The position numbers were made by a program, and so were the translations under genes. The notes beneath the pieces were generated by a model. That model was not told the origin of the DNA and ran no database searches. It worked only from the letters and a program-made list of their open reading frames with translations. A stretch of 64,000 nucleotides of DNA from Hexactinellida sp. DTS-2022 (taxonomy: Eukaryota; Porifera; Hexactinellida): NCBI GenBank assembly GCA_028753945.1, contig JAPNXP010000004.1, forward strand, positions 2,356,001 to 2,420,000, written 5' to 3'. Below are positions 11,734 to 22,708 of this stretch, one piece after another; within the stretch, counting starts at the first letter, position 1; every line of letters begins with the position of its first letter.

Positions 11734-12332
11734 CAGGTTGTCAATCCAATCCAACCGATATCGCGGGTTGCACAATATACGCTGCACCTGAAAAATCCAA
11801 TTGATATTGACCATCGATAATCGCAATCGATTTGATAAGGTTTTTCTATCGATTTTTCTTGTATTTTTCTCGATTTAGGTCAGTTGATCATAATATTTAC
11901 ATGTTGTTAGCTTATTACCTAGTTATATATTATTTTAGTTGAAATTCTAATCGATTCTTTATTGGTCACATCAGAGCCACCACTATTTATGCATTTCAGC
12001 AGTAACTAATAACTATTCGCATTTGAACACACCGTTGGATTAAAGAATCGAAATATCGAAAATTCTGATGTTGATTTAAATAAATAATGAAAAAGGGTAT
12101 ACATATTGTCAGAAAGTGACAACCAAGTTGCAATAATGATTTGAGAAAAATGTTAGATCTTATTTTGTCAATCAATTTGGATAAAATATTACACCAATCA
12201 AAAAACAGAAATAAAATCGATCCAAGTCCATTGATTGAGTTCCAATCTATCTAAACTATGGGCAATCCAATCGATTCGAATGTTCAGCAATCGAGAATCG
12301 AAAATAATCTCGATTGGATTGGATTGGAAAGT
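11734..12332. mobile_element. hAT-type MITE with TTGGATTGG repeats
   Basis: Decayed relative of the intact MITE at 35242-35738: CAGGTTGTCAATCCAATCC on the left and ATTGGATTGGATTGG on the right, with ATCGATT motifs throughout. TSD not clear. Confidence 0.6.
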
Positions 12333-12570
12333 AAGTGTAGTATAATACCGCTGTGGGATGGATCAAAAATTATTAGATTCTTTTGAGGTTCCCGTTGACC
12401 TCTATTTTTTGAGTAATTGTCCAGGGGCTTAAGCCCCACAAAACAGTTGAGGTTGGCCTCGCCCCTACCCGTACCCCATCCGCCCCCCCCCCTTAATCCA
12501 CCACTGAGCATAACAGCAGTAGTGGTGTGAATAATTCACTTTTTGATAAAATTATGAAAATGGCACGGAG

Positions 12571-13712
12571 CACAGTGGGCCAAAAAGACAGTTTAGCGGA
12601 AATAGGCATTTTGTTAGCAGATAGCCACTTGTGTAGTATTATTGACATATAGGTTATTGATAGCAGGAAATTGAATGGCATCATCAAAAATTATGTATGC
12701 AGTCTCTAATGTTGAGTTTTGGGAAATTTGTTCAAATTTTATGAAAAACTAAATTTTGGTCTGTTAACAATTAGTCATCCATGATATTTGATAAAAAACT
12801 TAAACAATGGGAAAAATAATGAAAGCCTAGTCAAATGCCTGGAAAACAATATATTACATTGGATACAAAAAGGATAGATGGTTACTGAGTGTAATTATCG
12901 CAAGTACAACTACTCTTCTGGACCTAGATCGTTTTTTATAGCTTTGTTGTATATTTGGAATAATAGCTAGTTCATTAAATCCCCTCCGAATCTTATAAAT
13001 GTTACTTACCGGAATTTCAAAAGCCTGGATGTGTTCATAGGTTGATGCGGTGAATGCTAATTTTGTATTCAAATGATTAGATGCTTCTTCGTTGCTCATT
13101 ATAGACCATCAGTTATTTGAAATAATCAAAAAATGTACTACAATCAATTATTTTACTTTACTCCTTTTACGAGATTCATTAGAGGCCAATACCAAATTGA
13201 ATAAATTATATACATTGCGGCTTTGTACGGGCCTGGAAATTATCTTAAACTTAAGTTAAGATGCTAAATTACTATTAGAAAACATAAAATCTCCTACCCA
13301 AGACACAATTTCCAACTATATTGGCAAATAAATTTGTGTCCGATCTTGAGTAAAAGCGTAAATTAGATATCTAATTTTACGTGAATAGTATTCATAAGCA
13401 TTCTAATTATAGCAATGAGATAAGCTTGAATACTTAGAAAATGAAATAGTACATATTCAGTTTCAATCATTATACTATGCAGAACGACTTTAAAAATAGA
13501 ATCTTTCCGATTGTTAAACCGAAATATTCAACCTATAATACCAATTATATCACATCATTCATTCAGACTCACCGTATTCAAAATATTGAAGTCATAGGAC
13601 TCGATAAACTTCGCATTCTAGGTTTTAGACAATGCTTAATTCGATAATAATAATATGCCCTATATTCGTGAGTCTGAAAAATACCCCTACTTCCCCCCAT
13701 TGGCCCACTGTG
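12571..13712 (-). mobile_element. RAG1-like (Transib-superfamily) element, deleted copy
   Basis: The ends are CACAGTGGGCCAAAAAG at 12571 and, inverted, CACAGTGGGCCAATGGG ending at 13712. Subterminal sequence matches the full element at 41106-44185: the left side shares GGAAATAGGCATTT, the right side shares GGTTTTAGACAATGC. Inside is a start-of-gene segment homologous to the full copy, but the rest of the gene is missing. The 5-bp flanks (CGGAG and GCGCG) do not match, so the TSD is lost or the copy has been rearranged. Confidence 0.8.
12854..13099 (-). pseudogene. N-terminal remnant of the RAG1-like transposase
   Basis: An 81-residue frame beginning MSNEEASNHLNTK. It lines up with the start of the full-length gene (MNNKEAFKLLNSK) and keeps several positions over about 50 residues (the SNIYKIRRGFNEL segment against SEFHFITRKFRDL). 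After that homology stops, in line with an internal deletion of most of the gene. None of the catalytic residues remain. Confidence 0.6.
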
Positions 13713-14065
13713 GCGCGCTAGCTAGCCGCGCCCGCGCGCGGAGATAGAGAAACATCTCATAAAAGGAGATAGCACAAAATTTAGTATGTTAAGATGGCGG
13801 ATAAAAAAATGCGTACAAAAGCCCGCATTCGCGAAAACTGGTTGAATGATCTCGTAAAGTGTTTATATATGCATAGTTATCTTTCTATAAGGTAGAAACA
13901 ATATTTGAGAATGGAATGTGTCACATTCCAGCGATGTCATTAAATCACCCACTCCCAAAAATGTTCTTGTGACCCCTATAATGACTTGGAAATTTATGGT
14001 GATTGCAAATATCATGAATAAAATTGATTAAACTTCAATTGAAAGAGTTAATTGGATTTGGTATA
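13713..14065. other. No gene recognised
   Basis: Opens with a short GC-rich run (about 13713-13742) next to the RAG1-like terminus, then AT-rich DNA. No reading frame or repeat end recognised. Confidence 0.4.
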
Positions 14066-14319
14066 CAGTGGAAAATACCATAACGGGCACTCCAAATAGC
14101 GGACCTCTAAATAACGGACAACCCTCGTGACAAGGATTTATTATTTAGCATGTATGTCTAATAGAAAAGCAACCTCTAAATAACGGACAACCCTCGTGAC
14201 AAGGATTTATTATTTAGCATGTATGTCTAATAGAAAAGCAACCTCTAAATAGCGGACAACCTCTAAATAACGGAGAACGGTTCCGGTCCCAATGTGTCCG
14301 TTGTTCAGAGACTCTACTG
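14066..14319. mobile_element. TA-flanked pogo/mariner-type MITE
   Basis: Ends CAGTGGAAAATACC and, inverted, CAGTAGAGTCTCTGAAC, flanked by TA. It holds a 69-bp tandem duplication (from about 14103 and 14172) containing CCTCTAAATAACGGACAACC. No coding sequence. Confidence 0.65.
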
Positions 14320-14411
14320 TATATATATATATATGTACTACAGTATAACTCGTTTAGTATTTAGTATTTAATTTCGCGAATTTTATAAATTTAGATGTAT
14401 CGGAATATAAT

Positions 14412-17335
14412 CAGTAGCGGATTTACCATAGGGCTACTCGGGCTAAAGCCCTAAGCCCACTTCATTCTTAGGACCACTTTAGATCAACTGACTTGGAAAT
14501 GGGATCTATTTTTATCTAAAAAACTCGGTGAGAGCTTTTTTGAACAATTTATTCAGTGTGCTGTTCCATACATCACAGTATGGAACATAGGTACTGGACT
14601 AGTTCGTCTGATCTGAAACAATTATTAAAATATTATAATCTATTACTAACTTAGTATATTATGTATAATTAGTTTTTTTGTGCAATGAAGAGAAAAGGTG
14701 GATGGGAAAAGCAAAAGGAGCGTAAACGTGTCGAACATGTTCTATCAGCCTATCCTACAATTAGCACGTTTTTTCAATCGTCGCCACAACTTCAAGAAGT
14801 GAGTGCATCATCGGATAAAGTTGAAAATACTAATGTTGTTGAGGTAACAGCTTACTTCGATAATGAATTTGTTAACACCAACGCCAACAGGAATTATTTA
14901 ATAGATGAAGGTGATACAATTTCACATGATGTAGGTCACTGGATACTGCCGTTAAACGAACAATTGCGTAATATTTGGCTCAAAGTTGACCTGATTTCTG
15001 CAGAAACAAACAATCAACGTTTCCAGAAACAATAAGCTTGTACTCAAACCAAAATCGATTTCTGACTAGTGGTATGTTTGTTTCAATCAAAGCTAATAAC
15101 TAGTTAGTTGAGCGCAACTGGTTAGTGTATTCTCCAAAAGGAAAAAGTGTTTATTGCTTTTTCAATCAATCTGCTGAAGAACATCTGGTTCATTTCCACT
15201 CATTGGAAACGGATTTAATGACTGGAAACATGCTGAATATTTGGCCTCCCAGTAAAATGCAGAAGACATATTAATTCTCTTGCCTATTTCTTTACATTTT
15301 CAATAAAATATGGAAGAATTGATCACAAGCTAGAAGAGTGTTGGCAAAGCTTTCTATCTTTCTAACTGAACGAAGTCTGGCATTTAGGGGCTCAAATGAA
15401 CTAATTGGCTCACCCATAAATGGTAACTTTCTCGGAGTAATGGAACTTATCGAAAAGTTTGAACACTTTCTTGCCAGTCATATAGCAACATATGGAACAA
15501 AGGCAGTGGTCACATAAGATATTTGTCAAAAATATTCATGAAGGTTGTATTCTTTTGAAGGCTAACAGTGTCTTGAAACAAATAGTCGAAGAGATCAATA
15601 TGGCACGTTACTTCTCCATGTCTGTAGACTCAACGCCAGATGTTTCTCATGTAGACCAATTGACCGTAACTATTAGATACGTGTCACCTAATACCCATGA
15701 ACCAGTGGAACGTTTTTTGAACAACTATTCACGTTAAATGTGCTAAGACTGGCGAGAATCTTGCAAACATTGTTCTGGATTTTCTCAAATCTCATGGAAT
15801 TGACATTAGTTGTTGCAGAGGTCAAAGCTATGATAATTCGAGTAACATGCCTGGGAAATATTCCGGCATGCAGAGTATAGTATTCAAAACCAATTCACTT
15901 GCAGTTCGGGTACCGTGTGCCGCACACTCACTAAATCATGTCGGAGTATCAGTTGTGAATTGTTATATTGAAGCTGTCACATTTTAAGTTTTCTGCAACA
16001 TATCTACAACTTCTTTTCTGCATCTACACATCGATGGCAAGTGATGGTGGATACACTTCCTGCAGGTTGCTCTGTAGTTAAACGTTCTTCCGACACACGT
16101 TGGTCTCCAAAAGCGGATACAACAAATGCATTCATCTTAGGATATTCGTCTTTTGAAGCTGCTTGTTATCGCTTAGCATCAGATTCTGATGAAAAACCAG
16201 AGACCAGACTCGAGGCAGAAAATCTGAGAAAGCAAATGGAATTTCTTGAAACGGCATTACCGTCAGATTTGTGGAATGTTATATTATCCCGTTTTAATCG
16301 AACAAGCAAATCACTTCAGATTCAGAAGATTGACTTATCAACTGCTGTTGAGTTATTAAAAGGTCTGTCAGAATTTATCGATAAACTCTGTGGCATGTTC
16401 GAAGAATTCGAGCAAAGAGCCATTGAACGGTGCGGCAACGAAATTTACAACCGGCAGACAAGCCGTAAACGATTGCGAAATTCAAGACTTGATGACTGTT
16501 TGGGAGCCATTGTCAGATGATAATCAGAGGTTTGATAACATGGCACCAAGGGACAAATTCAGAGTCTCAACATACAAAGTTATCATTGAGCAACTTCAAG
16601 TGGCCCTACAGCAACGTATAGCTGCCTATACAACTCTTCACAGCCGTTTTCGACTCATAGTCTCAATGGATACTAAGACTGATGATCTCAACCTTCAGAA
16701 GGCTGCTAACGATCTATGTTGTAGTTATCAAACTGATCTGTGTGACAGCAAAGAGTTTTTGAATGAGTTTAAACATTTTGTCGAATTCAGAGAAGCCAGA
16801 ATGATGCTTTAGGAAAGTGAAATGGATCTTCTATCTGCGTACAAGATGGCGAAGGAGCTGGAAGTCACTTTCCCAAACGTTGAAACTGCATTCCGAATAT
16901 ACTTGTGCATCATGATAAGCAACGTTACTGGAGAAAGATCGTTTTCAAAGCTAAAACTCACTAAGTCATATCTCCGGTCTACGATGGGCAAGATCGTTTA
17001 CAGTCTTGCGGTGCTTTCAATAGAAAGTGAACTGGAACGCGAAATGAACTTCAAGGACATTATTGAACAGTTTGCTTCAGCTAAAATCCGAAAAGTTACA
17101 ATATAACTTTAGCTACATGTATTAGTACTTAGTGACTCTTTTCTTAATATACTATGTTATTTATATTAATAACTAATAATTAATAGGATTTAGAGAAGAA
17201 AACGTGTTAGTTACATTGTTTCTCTGTAATTTGTACAAGTAGGGAGTAGGGACAATCATTAGAAGAATTCAAGGATATAAGATAGGCCCAAATATTGACT
17301 TAGCCCTAGGCCCACAACACCTAAATCCGGCACTG
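14412..17335 (+). mobile_element. hAT-C, ZMYM1-like hAT transposon
   Basis: The ends are CAGTAGCGGATTTACC and, inverted, CAGTGCCGGATTTAGG. The flanks are AATATAAT (14404-14411) and AATTTAAT (17336-17343), a 7-of-8 TSD. The 2,924-bp element contains the whole order of a hAT transposase gene, decayed. Confidence 0.88.
14685..17106 (+). pseudogene. hAT-C transposase (TTF finger, DUF4371, hAT dimerisation)
   Basis: Order on the plus strand: a basic N-terminus (MKRKGGWEKQKERKR, 14685); a TTF-type zinc-finger remnant near 14940-15220 (RNWLVYSPKGK); the DUF4371 region with LAFRGSNELIGS (15375-15410) and MARYFSMSVDSTPD (15600); a middle part at 16041-16812; and the C-terminal hAT dimerisation domain at 16822-17106 with ERSFSKLKL and LRSTMG. 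This is the architecture of ZMYM1-like hAT transposases. At least five stops or frame changes separate the blocks, so it is inactive. The DE of VDSTPD probably marks the first catalytic region. Confidence 0.85.
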
Positions 17336-17472
17336 AATTTAATGTATGGCCAGTTAGTACGTACACTTGGAAAATACGTCAAATTTCCTCTTCCGAGGGG
17401 ATATATGCCAACCGAGTTATAAGAACCCACTTATGTATACAATACACTACATGAACTTCTAAATACATAGTA

Positions 17473-17839
17473 CCTTATTATAGGAAATTATCGCAACATG
17501 TAATTAACGCTCCATGAAATTAACGCGAATTGGAGCTGAACATTTTCAAATATATGAAATTGACGCGAATAAATTTATAAAAAAATTTCTGGATTATTAA
17601 TCTCCAGATTGAATACTATTATTGTGCCCAAATAGGCTTCCAATCTACTTGATAGACATTGTATATCCTTTCAAACTAGTTGCACATCTGAAAATATGTA
17701 GCTCGGAAGTTTGTCCATCCATTGTATAATTTTGCTAAATAGCAGGAAATTAAGATCATGGGAATTGACGCTCCATGAAATTAACGCGATTTGGAGAAAT
17801 TCGCGTAAATTCATGGCGCGTTGATTTCCTATAATAAGG
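17473..17839. mobile_element. TA-flanked MITE, copy 1
   Basis: A 367-bp MITE with ends CCTTATTATAGGAAATTA, flanked by TA, with several AATTAACGCG motifs near each end. A second copy is at 38669-39037. No coding sequence. P3 landed on its right edge: the P3 TSD overlaps the last base of the MITE. Confidence 0.85.
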
Positions 17840-19151
17840 TATATTCATAGGCTACTCTATATAAGGCCTACCATCAAATGTACCATGGATGAAGTAGTGT
17901 ACTATGAGATTAATTTTAGAAATTAATCTGTTATAATAAATAATTCTTGTAAATTAATAGATTTTCTCTATTGAGTTTTTATTGCTTACTTAACAACAAT
18001 GATAAGAATACATAAATAATAATGTGGGTTCAAATAACAATAATAATAATAGAAGAGTAGCCTTCTGGTATATTTCATTAATGTGAGAACTTCTTCAGTT
18101 TTCGCTTTTCTATAGCTTTAGATGTAACAGCGGAGTTATAATAATTAACCTTGTTAGCTAGTAAATAGTTGGCGCAAGTGAAAATAAGATTTTTATGATA
18201 GTCAAAATAGAGACACCACAAGAAATGCAACTCAATTTAGAAATCGCATCAGTCTATTCTAAGAATATCAAGGTTACTTTCACAATAATTTTTCTGGATG
18301 ATCCTTCCTTCAATATCGCCAACAAGTTTTCTTTGCTTTCAATTGCAATTAACGTCTTCCATAAAGTTATTATAGATTCGAGGATAACTCAGATGGATAC
18401 TTTAGGCCACCACGGTCAGTTAATTGCAAAAGCCTGAACTCGGGTTGTGAATCTTCATCAAAAAGAAAAAGTATTTGTCAATGGTCAAGAGATCAATGCA
18501 AACATGACATGGCTGAGTTTTTTTAATATATTTATGTACTGCATAACCAGCAATAAAAGCTAATGAGTGAAGAGTATGTAAACTACATTCAATGGAAGTT
18601 AGATCATCAATTTCATCCCAGACTAGTTGGACATCGATTTCATCGCCATTATTCGTATCAAACAAAGGATGAGTATGAATCAATAAATGTCTGAATTGAA
18701 TATAAGCCACAATCTTGTTGTGAAGCAAAAATCTTTAATATGTTAACTTGAGGCGGCGTTCAGTTTCAAGGATTTGAAGATACGAGATATGATAGTTTGA
18801 ACCTGACATCATACGATATAGGCCAAAGTGATGTTCCAATGGATATGTCTGTAAAAAGGATGTCAAAAGATAGTTAAATCCACAAAATCCAGTTAATGGT
18901 TAGTTATCAAGGCAATACAGTACAAGCATGTTTAAAATTGGTAAACGTTTGTTTACTTAACTTTCCTACATTTCCTGGCAAGGCCAGCCAAGTCTCTAGC
19001 CAAATAACAACACAAGCTAAGAATGAAAATCGTTCGCCCTGGTATGTTAGAGGTCTTGAGATATCATCATTCCAACGTTTATGTTTAAGTGGGGAATTTA
19101 TGTAGAAAAGTCCAAATTTGAAGAAGCATTTCAACAAAGTCGTGTCACCGG

Positions 19152-19500
19152 CAGGCATGGGGCCAAGCCCCAAAGGGCTTAAGCCCTTTGGACTTAAGCC
19201 CATTTTTGAGAGGGCTTAAATCCGGACTTCAGTCCTCCTTTAATAAAAGGGCTTAAGTCCGGACTTGGACATAAGCCCTTTATAGATGAGCTTCAAGCCC
19301 TATTTCAAGCTCTTTTCAAGGCACTTATTCAATAAAATACGGTATGGATTTCTAAATAGTTAGAGTAAAAGACTTAAGTCCGGACTTAAGCCCTTTATTA
19401 AGGGCTTGAGCTTGGACTTAAGCCCTTTTTCAAAAAGGGCTTAGAAAAAGGGCTTGGGCTTACGCCAAACTGATTAGGGATGGGCTTGACCCCATGTCTG
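19152..19500. mobile_element. MITE with AGGGCTTAAGCCC palindromes
   Basis: Ends CAGGCATGGGGCCAAGCCC and, inverted, CAGACATGGGGTCAAGCCC. It is packed with GGGCTTAAGCCC-type palindromes and CTTAAGTCCGGAC. hAT-like by its ends; no clear TSD. Confidence 0.65.
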
Positions 19501-19877
19501 GGACTCGTGTGTATTGTTTCGGTTTTCTTGGTTACGGAGTTCATTCAGTAACTTCAGAGCTGCAACAGTTAATTCGTTGAATACTTTCAAAACAAGTTTC
19601 ATATTTTGGCGCAATAGCAGAAGGATAACAAGCTTTGATTGTCAAGCTAGGTGCTAACTTAGCTAAGGATTTCTCTAAATTATAGAGGAGACGCACATCA
19701 CTAAAAGATGCAGAGTAAACTTGAACAGGATACACACAGTAATCCAGCTCAATGTTCTGAAAGTCGGGAAAGTGAAAGGTTTTCCGAATATCTTTCTGAT
19801 TCAACCAGTTGTTTCGAATACTTTTCAAAATGTGCACAAAGTCAAAAGTAACATAGATTTTCTTTTTTTACCAAAAG

Positions 19878-20062
19878 CAGGGTTTCATCCAGGCATATGC
19901 AGCCCGCCTCGAGGCGCGTGAATTTGGAGGGAAACATTTCTAGGCGCGCGAAAATCGATAGATGCTTCCGTAGACGTAATACAAAATGAGTAATTTAGGC
20001 GCGTGTGAGCGAGCTCAAACTAAATCTAGGCGCGCGGGAAATTTTGTCTCGATGAAAGCCTG
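19878..20062. mobile_element. hAT-type MITE, 185 bp, TAGGCGCG family
   Basis: Ends CAGGGTTTCATCCAGGC and, inverted, CAGGCTTTCATCGAGAC. Flanks ACCAAAAG and ATCAGAAG (6 of 8). TAGGCGCGxG motifs repeat inside. A relative with a perfect TSD is at 37490-37706. It splits the P3 RNase H block. Confidence 0.75.
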
Positions 20063-21000
20063 ATCAGAAGGGTGTGGTACACTAGTGTCTAACTGTTTAG
20101 TTGGAGAAAATAACTTGACAAAGTTCACGTTTAAAGGGTAATTGTCGGTAGAAATAATCTTTACTTTCAAACCGCAAGATTCGATAGCCAAAATACAAGA
20201 CTTAATTATAGAAAAAAGGTTTTCAGCAGATATAGATGCGCAAGGTATCAAACGAGAGATACAGGACCATTTTTTGTGTAAACTAGAAACCATGATAGCA
20301 AATACAGTTTTTGTGGGGTTTTTAGGGGATAATTTAGGACCAAATATTTTCCCACCCTTCCCACCCCTCAGAGTTAAGTTAACGTGGGTCTCATCCATCT
20401 GAATAATTACATTCTTCTCTTGAGAACTTAAAGAAGAAGTTACCTGGCTAAGGTAAGTACAAGAGTCGTTTTCCAGCCCAAAAGAAGAGTACAACTTTCT
20501 AGTGTATGAACATGTGGAAGAGAAATGCATTCTGAACTTTGGAGAATTTGTAACTTGCAGGAGAAACCAGATGCGTTTTAATGGCCATAATTTGTGTAAG
20601 AACATTATAACTCCTTCCCTTCTTGTAAATACCCACATTCTCTAGTTGGCCAAGAATAAATTGTAATCTTGGCAAATCGGAACAATTGGATTCTGTTTCA
20701 TCACTATCTAATAGATTACATATGGCCTCCTCAATATGTTATTTTGCTTTAGAGATAAGGTGAGGATGTTTCTTCTGAGGGGAAGAACTAAGTTTCAGAG
20801 TAATCTCTGTAAACAGCGTTTCAATTTGTTGGATATCGGTGATAGAGATAAGTGAGAGAGAAATGGACTCCTCCCATATATATAATATTATATATCCGTT
20901 CACAGATAAAAAAAGAATTTATTTCAAGAGAAACATCTGCACAAATATTATTATTTTCCATCTTAGGCAAAAAAATCTCACACAATTATCTGTTTGAATC

Positions 21001-22005
21001 ATAGATTCCATAGGTAAAGGACTGGAACGTCGCGATCTCGGGGGTTTTAACTTGAGTCTGAGAGGCTCCAATTATAAAAATTGATAAAGCATTAAGTTTC
21101 CGATCTCCAAATGTGATTTTTGGCATATAGTGGTGACTTTTGGCACCCGTCACCAATTTGAGGTTTTCACTCAAAACTTCTCACACCTCGACAAGTTTTG
21201 ACGTCATTGTCACATTTCGAGAACCCTGAAAAGTCACTTAATCGCACATGATTCGCGCACTCTAAGAGATAAAAATCTGAAAATTTAATAGAACATGCAC
21301 ATTAATGATGCGGACACTTTGGTCACACCAGATCACCGATATGCTAACTCATTATCACATGATGACGTCATCACTAAAATTTCACATTTTTAAATTTGAC
21401 TATTTAGGCCTATTTACGCTTTATAATCAATGTTAGAAGTGTATAAACCACACAACAACCTCGAAACAGTTGGTGTGTGGTTGGTTTCTGCCGCCAAGCA
21501 CGCTAGTATCTATATAGATTGATGCAACAGTATATCTATATAGACTAGGGCGCCTCGCTTGTTAGGTCGCTTTGCGGCAGAACCCAACCACACACCAACT
21601 GCTTCGAGGTTGTTGTGTGGTTTATACACAGTGATGACGTCATCATGTGATAATGAGTTAGCATATCGGTGATCTGGTGTGACCAAAGTGTCCGCATCAT
21701 TAATGTGCATGTTCTATTAAATTTTCAGATTTTTATCTCTTAGAGTGCGCGAATTATGTGCGATTAAGTGACTTTTCAGGGTTCTCGAAATGTGACAATG
21801 ACGTCAAAACTTGTCGAGGTGTGAGAAACTTTGAGTGAAAACTTCAAATTGGTGACTGGTGCCAAAAGTTACCCCTATATGCCAAAAATCACATTTGGAG
21901 ACCGGAAACTTAATGCTTTATCAATTTTTATAATTGGAGCCTCTCAGACTCAAGTTAAAACCCCCGAGATCGCGACGTTCCAGTCCTTTACTTAAGGAGT
22001 CTATG
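21001..22005. mobile_element. Foldback element with 9-bp TSD
   Basis: A 1-kb near-palindrome with arms of about 400-480 bp around a short centre at 21525-21540. The outer ends are ATAGATTCC and ATAGACTCC (inverted). The flanks GTTTGAATC (20992-21000) and GTTTGATTC (22006-22014) match at 8 of 9, a length typical of Mutator-type insertion. The arms contain sequence found in the Helitrons at 26665 and 32186, including TGACGTCA palindromes. The right arm has lost about 80 bp. No gene. Confidence 0.8.
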
Positions 22006-22708
22006 GTTTGATTCCAAACTAACCAGTCAGTTGGGATTGTTATCAAAGCTAACTTATCTCGTATTTCTTGTATACAACCAACACGAAACTTCTCCATTTC
22101 TGCATTCTCTGATCTCAAGCTGAGATAAGTTGCTTGGTTCAATAAATCTTCCTCTTTGAAATCGTAAGAGAACCGAGTTCGTTTAATTCCAATTGACGGG
22201 ATAGAGGAATAATAAGACGGACAACCAGGAAGGAGAGAGGGGGCAACACCAGGATTTAATTTGGGTCTTCCTCGCGCGACCTCATAGGATGTGCCATCAC
22301 CTCTGGGTACCGTGTGAAAATATTGTATATCTTCCTCCGGAAAATGCTTAGCACAGACATACACCATTTTGAGGTCAGAAATATCCTCAGGATGGAGAGC
22401 AAATATCCAGGCATGTCGTAACTCAGGTGGACCATCTGGAAGTTTAAAACTGGGACGCGCTCTTATGGGGTATAATTAACCCTACAACCAGGGGCAGAAC
22501 AGTTTTATTGAGAAAAATTAAATATCTAACTATTTATTAAAAAGAAACAAAGTCAAATCTAGTACTAGGAAGTGCTTAAAATATCGGTGGAAGGAGAATT
22601 GGATTAATTAATTACTAAAAATTAACAAAAATCAGTAACAAGTTGATCCAACTAAACTAAATTTAAAATATTTCTAACTGTACAGAGATAAATGTAAATA
22701 ACTATGGG

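Larger units (their letters stand above)
11171..12467. mobile_element. hAT-B, nonautonomous hAT with two MITEs inside
   Basis: It starts CAGTGGCGAGGCCAGG and its inverted far end reads TAGGGGCGAGGCCAACC. The flanks are CCCGTGCC (11163-11170) and CCCGTACC (12468-12475), a 7-of-8 match. A palindromic GGGGCTTAAGCCCC motif lies inside each end. No coding sequence is seen. It lies inside hAT-A. Confidence 0.75.
4955..12506 (-). mobile_element. hAT-A, deletion-derived hAT split by P2 and hAT-B
   Basis: The ends are CAGAGACGGATTAAGG at 4955 and, inverted, CAGTGGTGGATTAAGG ending at 12506. The flanking 8-bp TSD AGCATAAC is perfect at 4947-4954 and 12507-12514; 8 bp is the hAT hallmark. Taking out P2 (5601-11081) and hAT-B (11171-12467) with their TSDs leaves about 760 bp, so this is an internally deleted copy that keeps only the N-terminal coding region near its left end. 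Confidence 0.9.
18420..22505 (-). pseudogene. P3 transposase remnants
   Basis: Pieces in order on the minus strand: THAP domain near 22340-22505 (CSAPGCR, then stop and frame change, VCAKHF); linker at 21921-22367; RNase H block at 20015-20638 with IIQMDETHVN (first Asp) and ISTDNYPLN (second Asp), ending exactly at a MITE; a block at 19541-19837 (SIRNNWLNQKD); C-terminal pieces at 18907-19203 and 18420-18728, the last with GYAVHKY and CHVC, a zinc-like motif also seen in THAP9. Many stops and four insertions make it inactive. Confidence 0.75.

Noticed and set aside
21300-21710. Palindromic foldback sequence as a possible replication origin or viral hairpin
   Set aside because: The 9-bp duplication and matching Helitron sequence show it is a mobile repeat; no associated gene.
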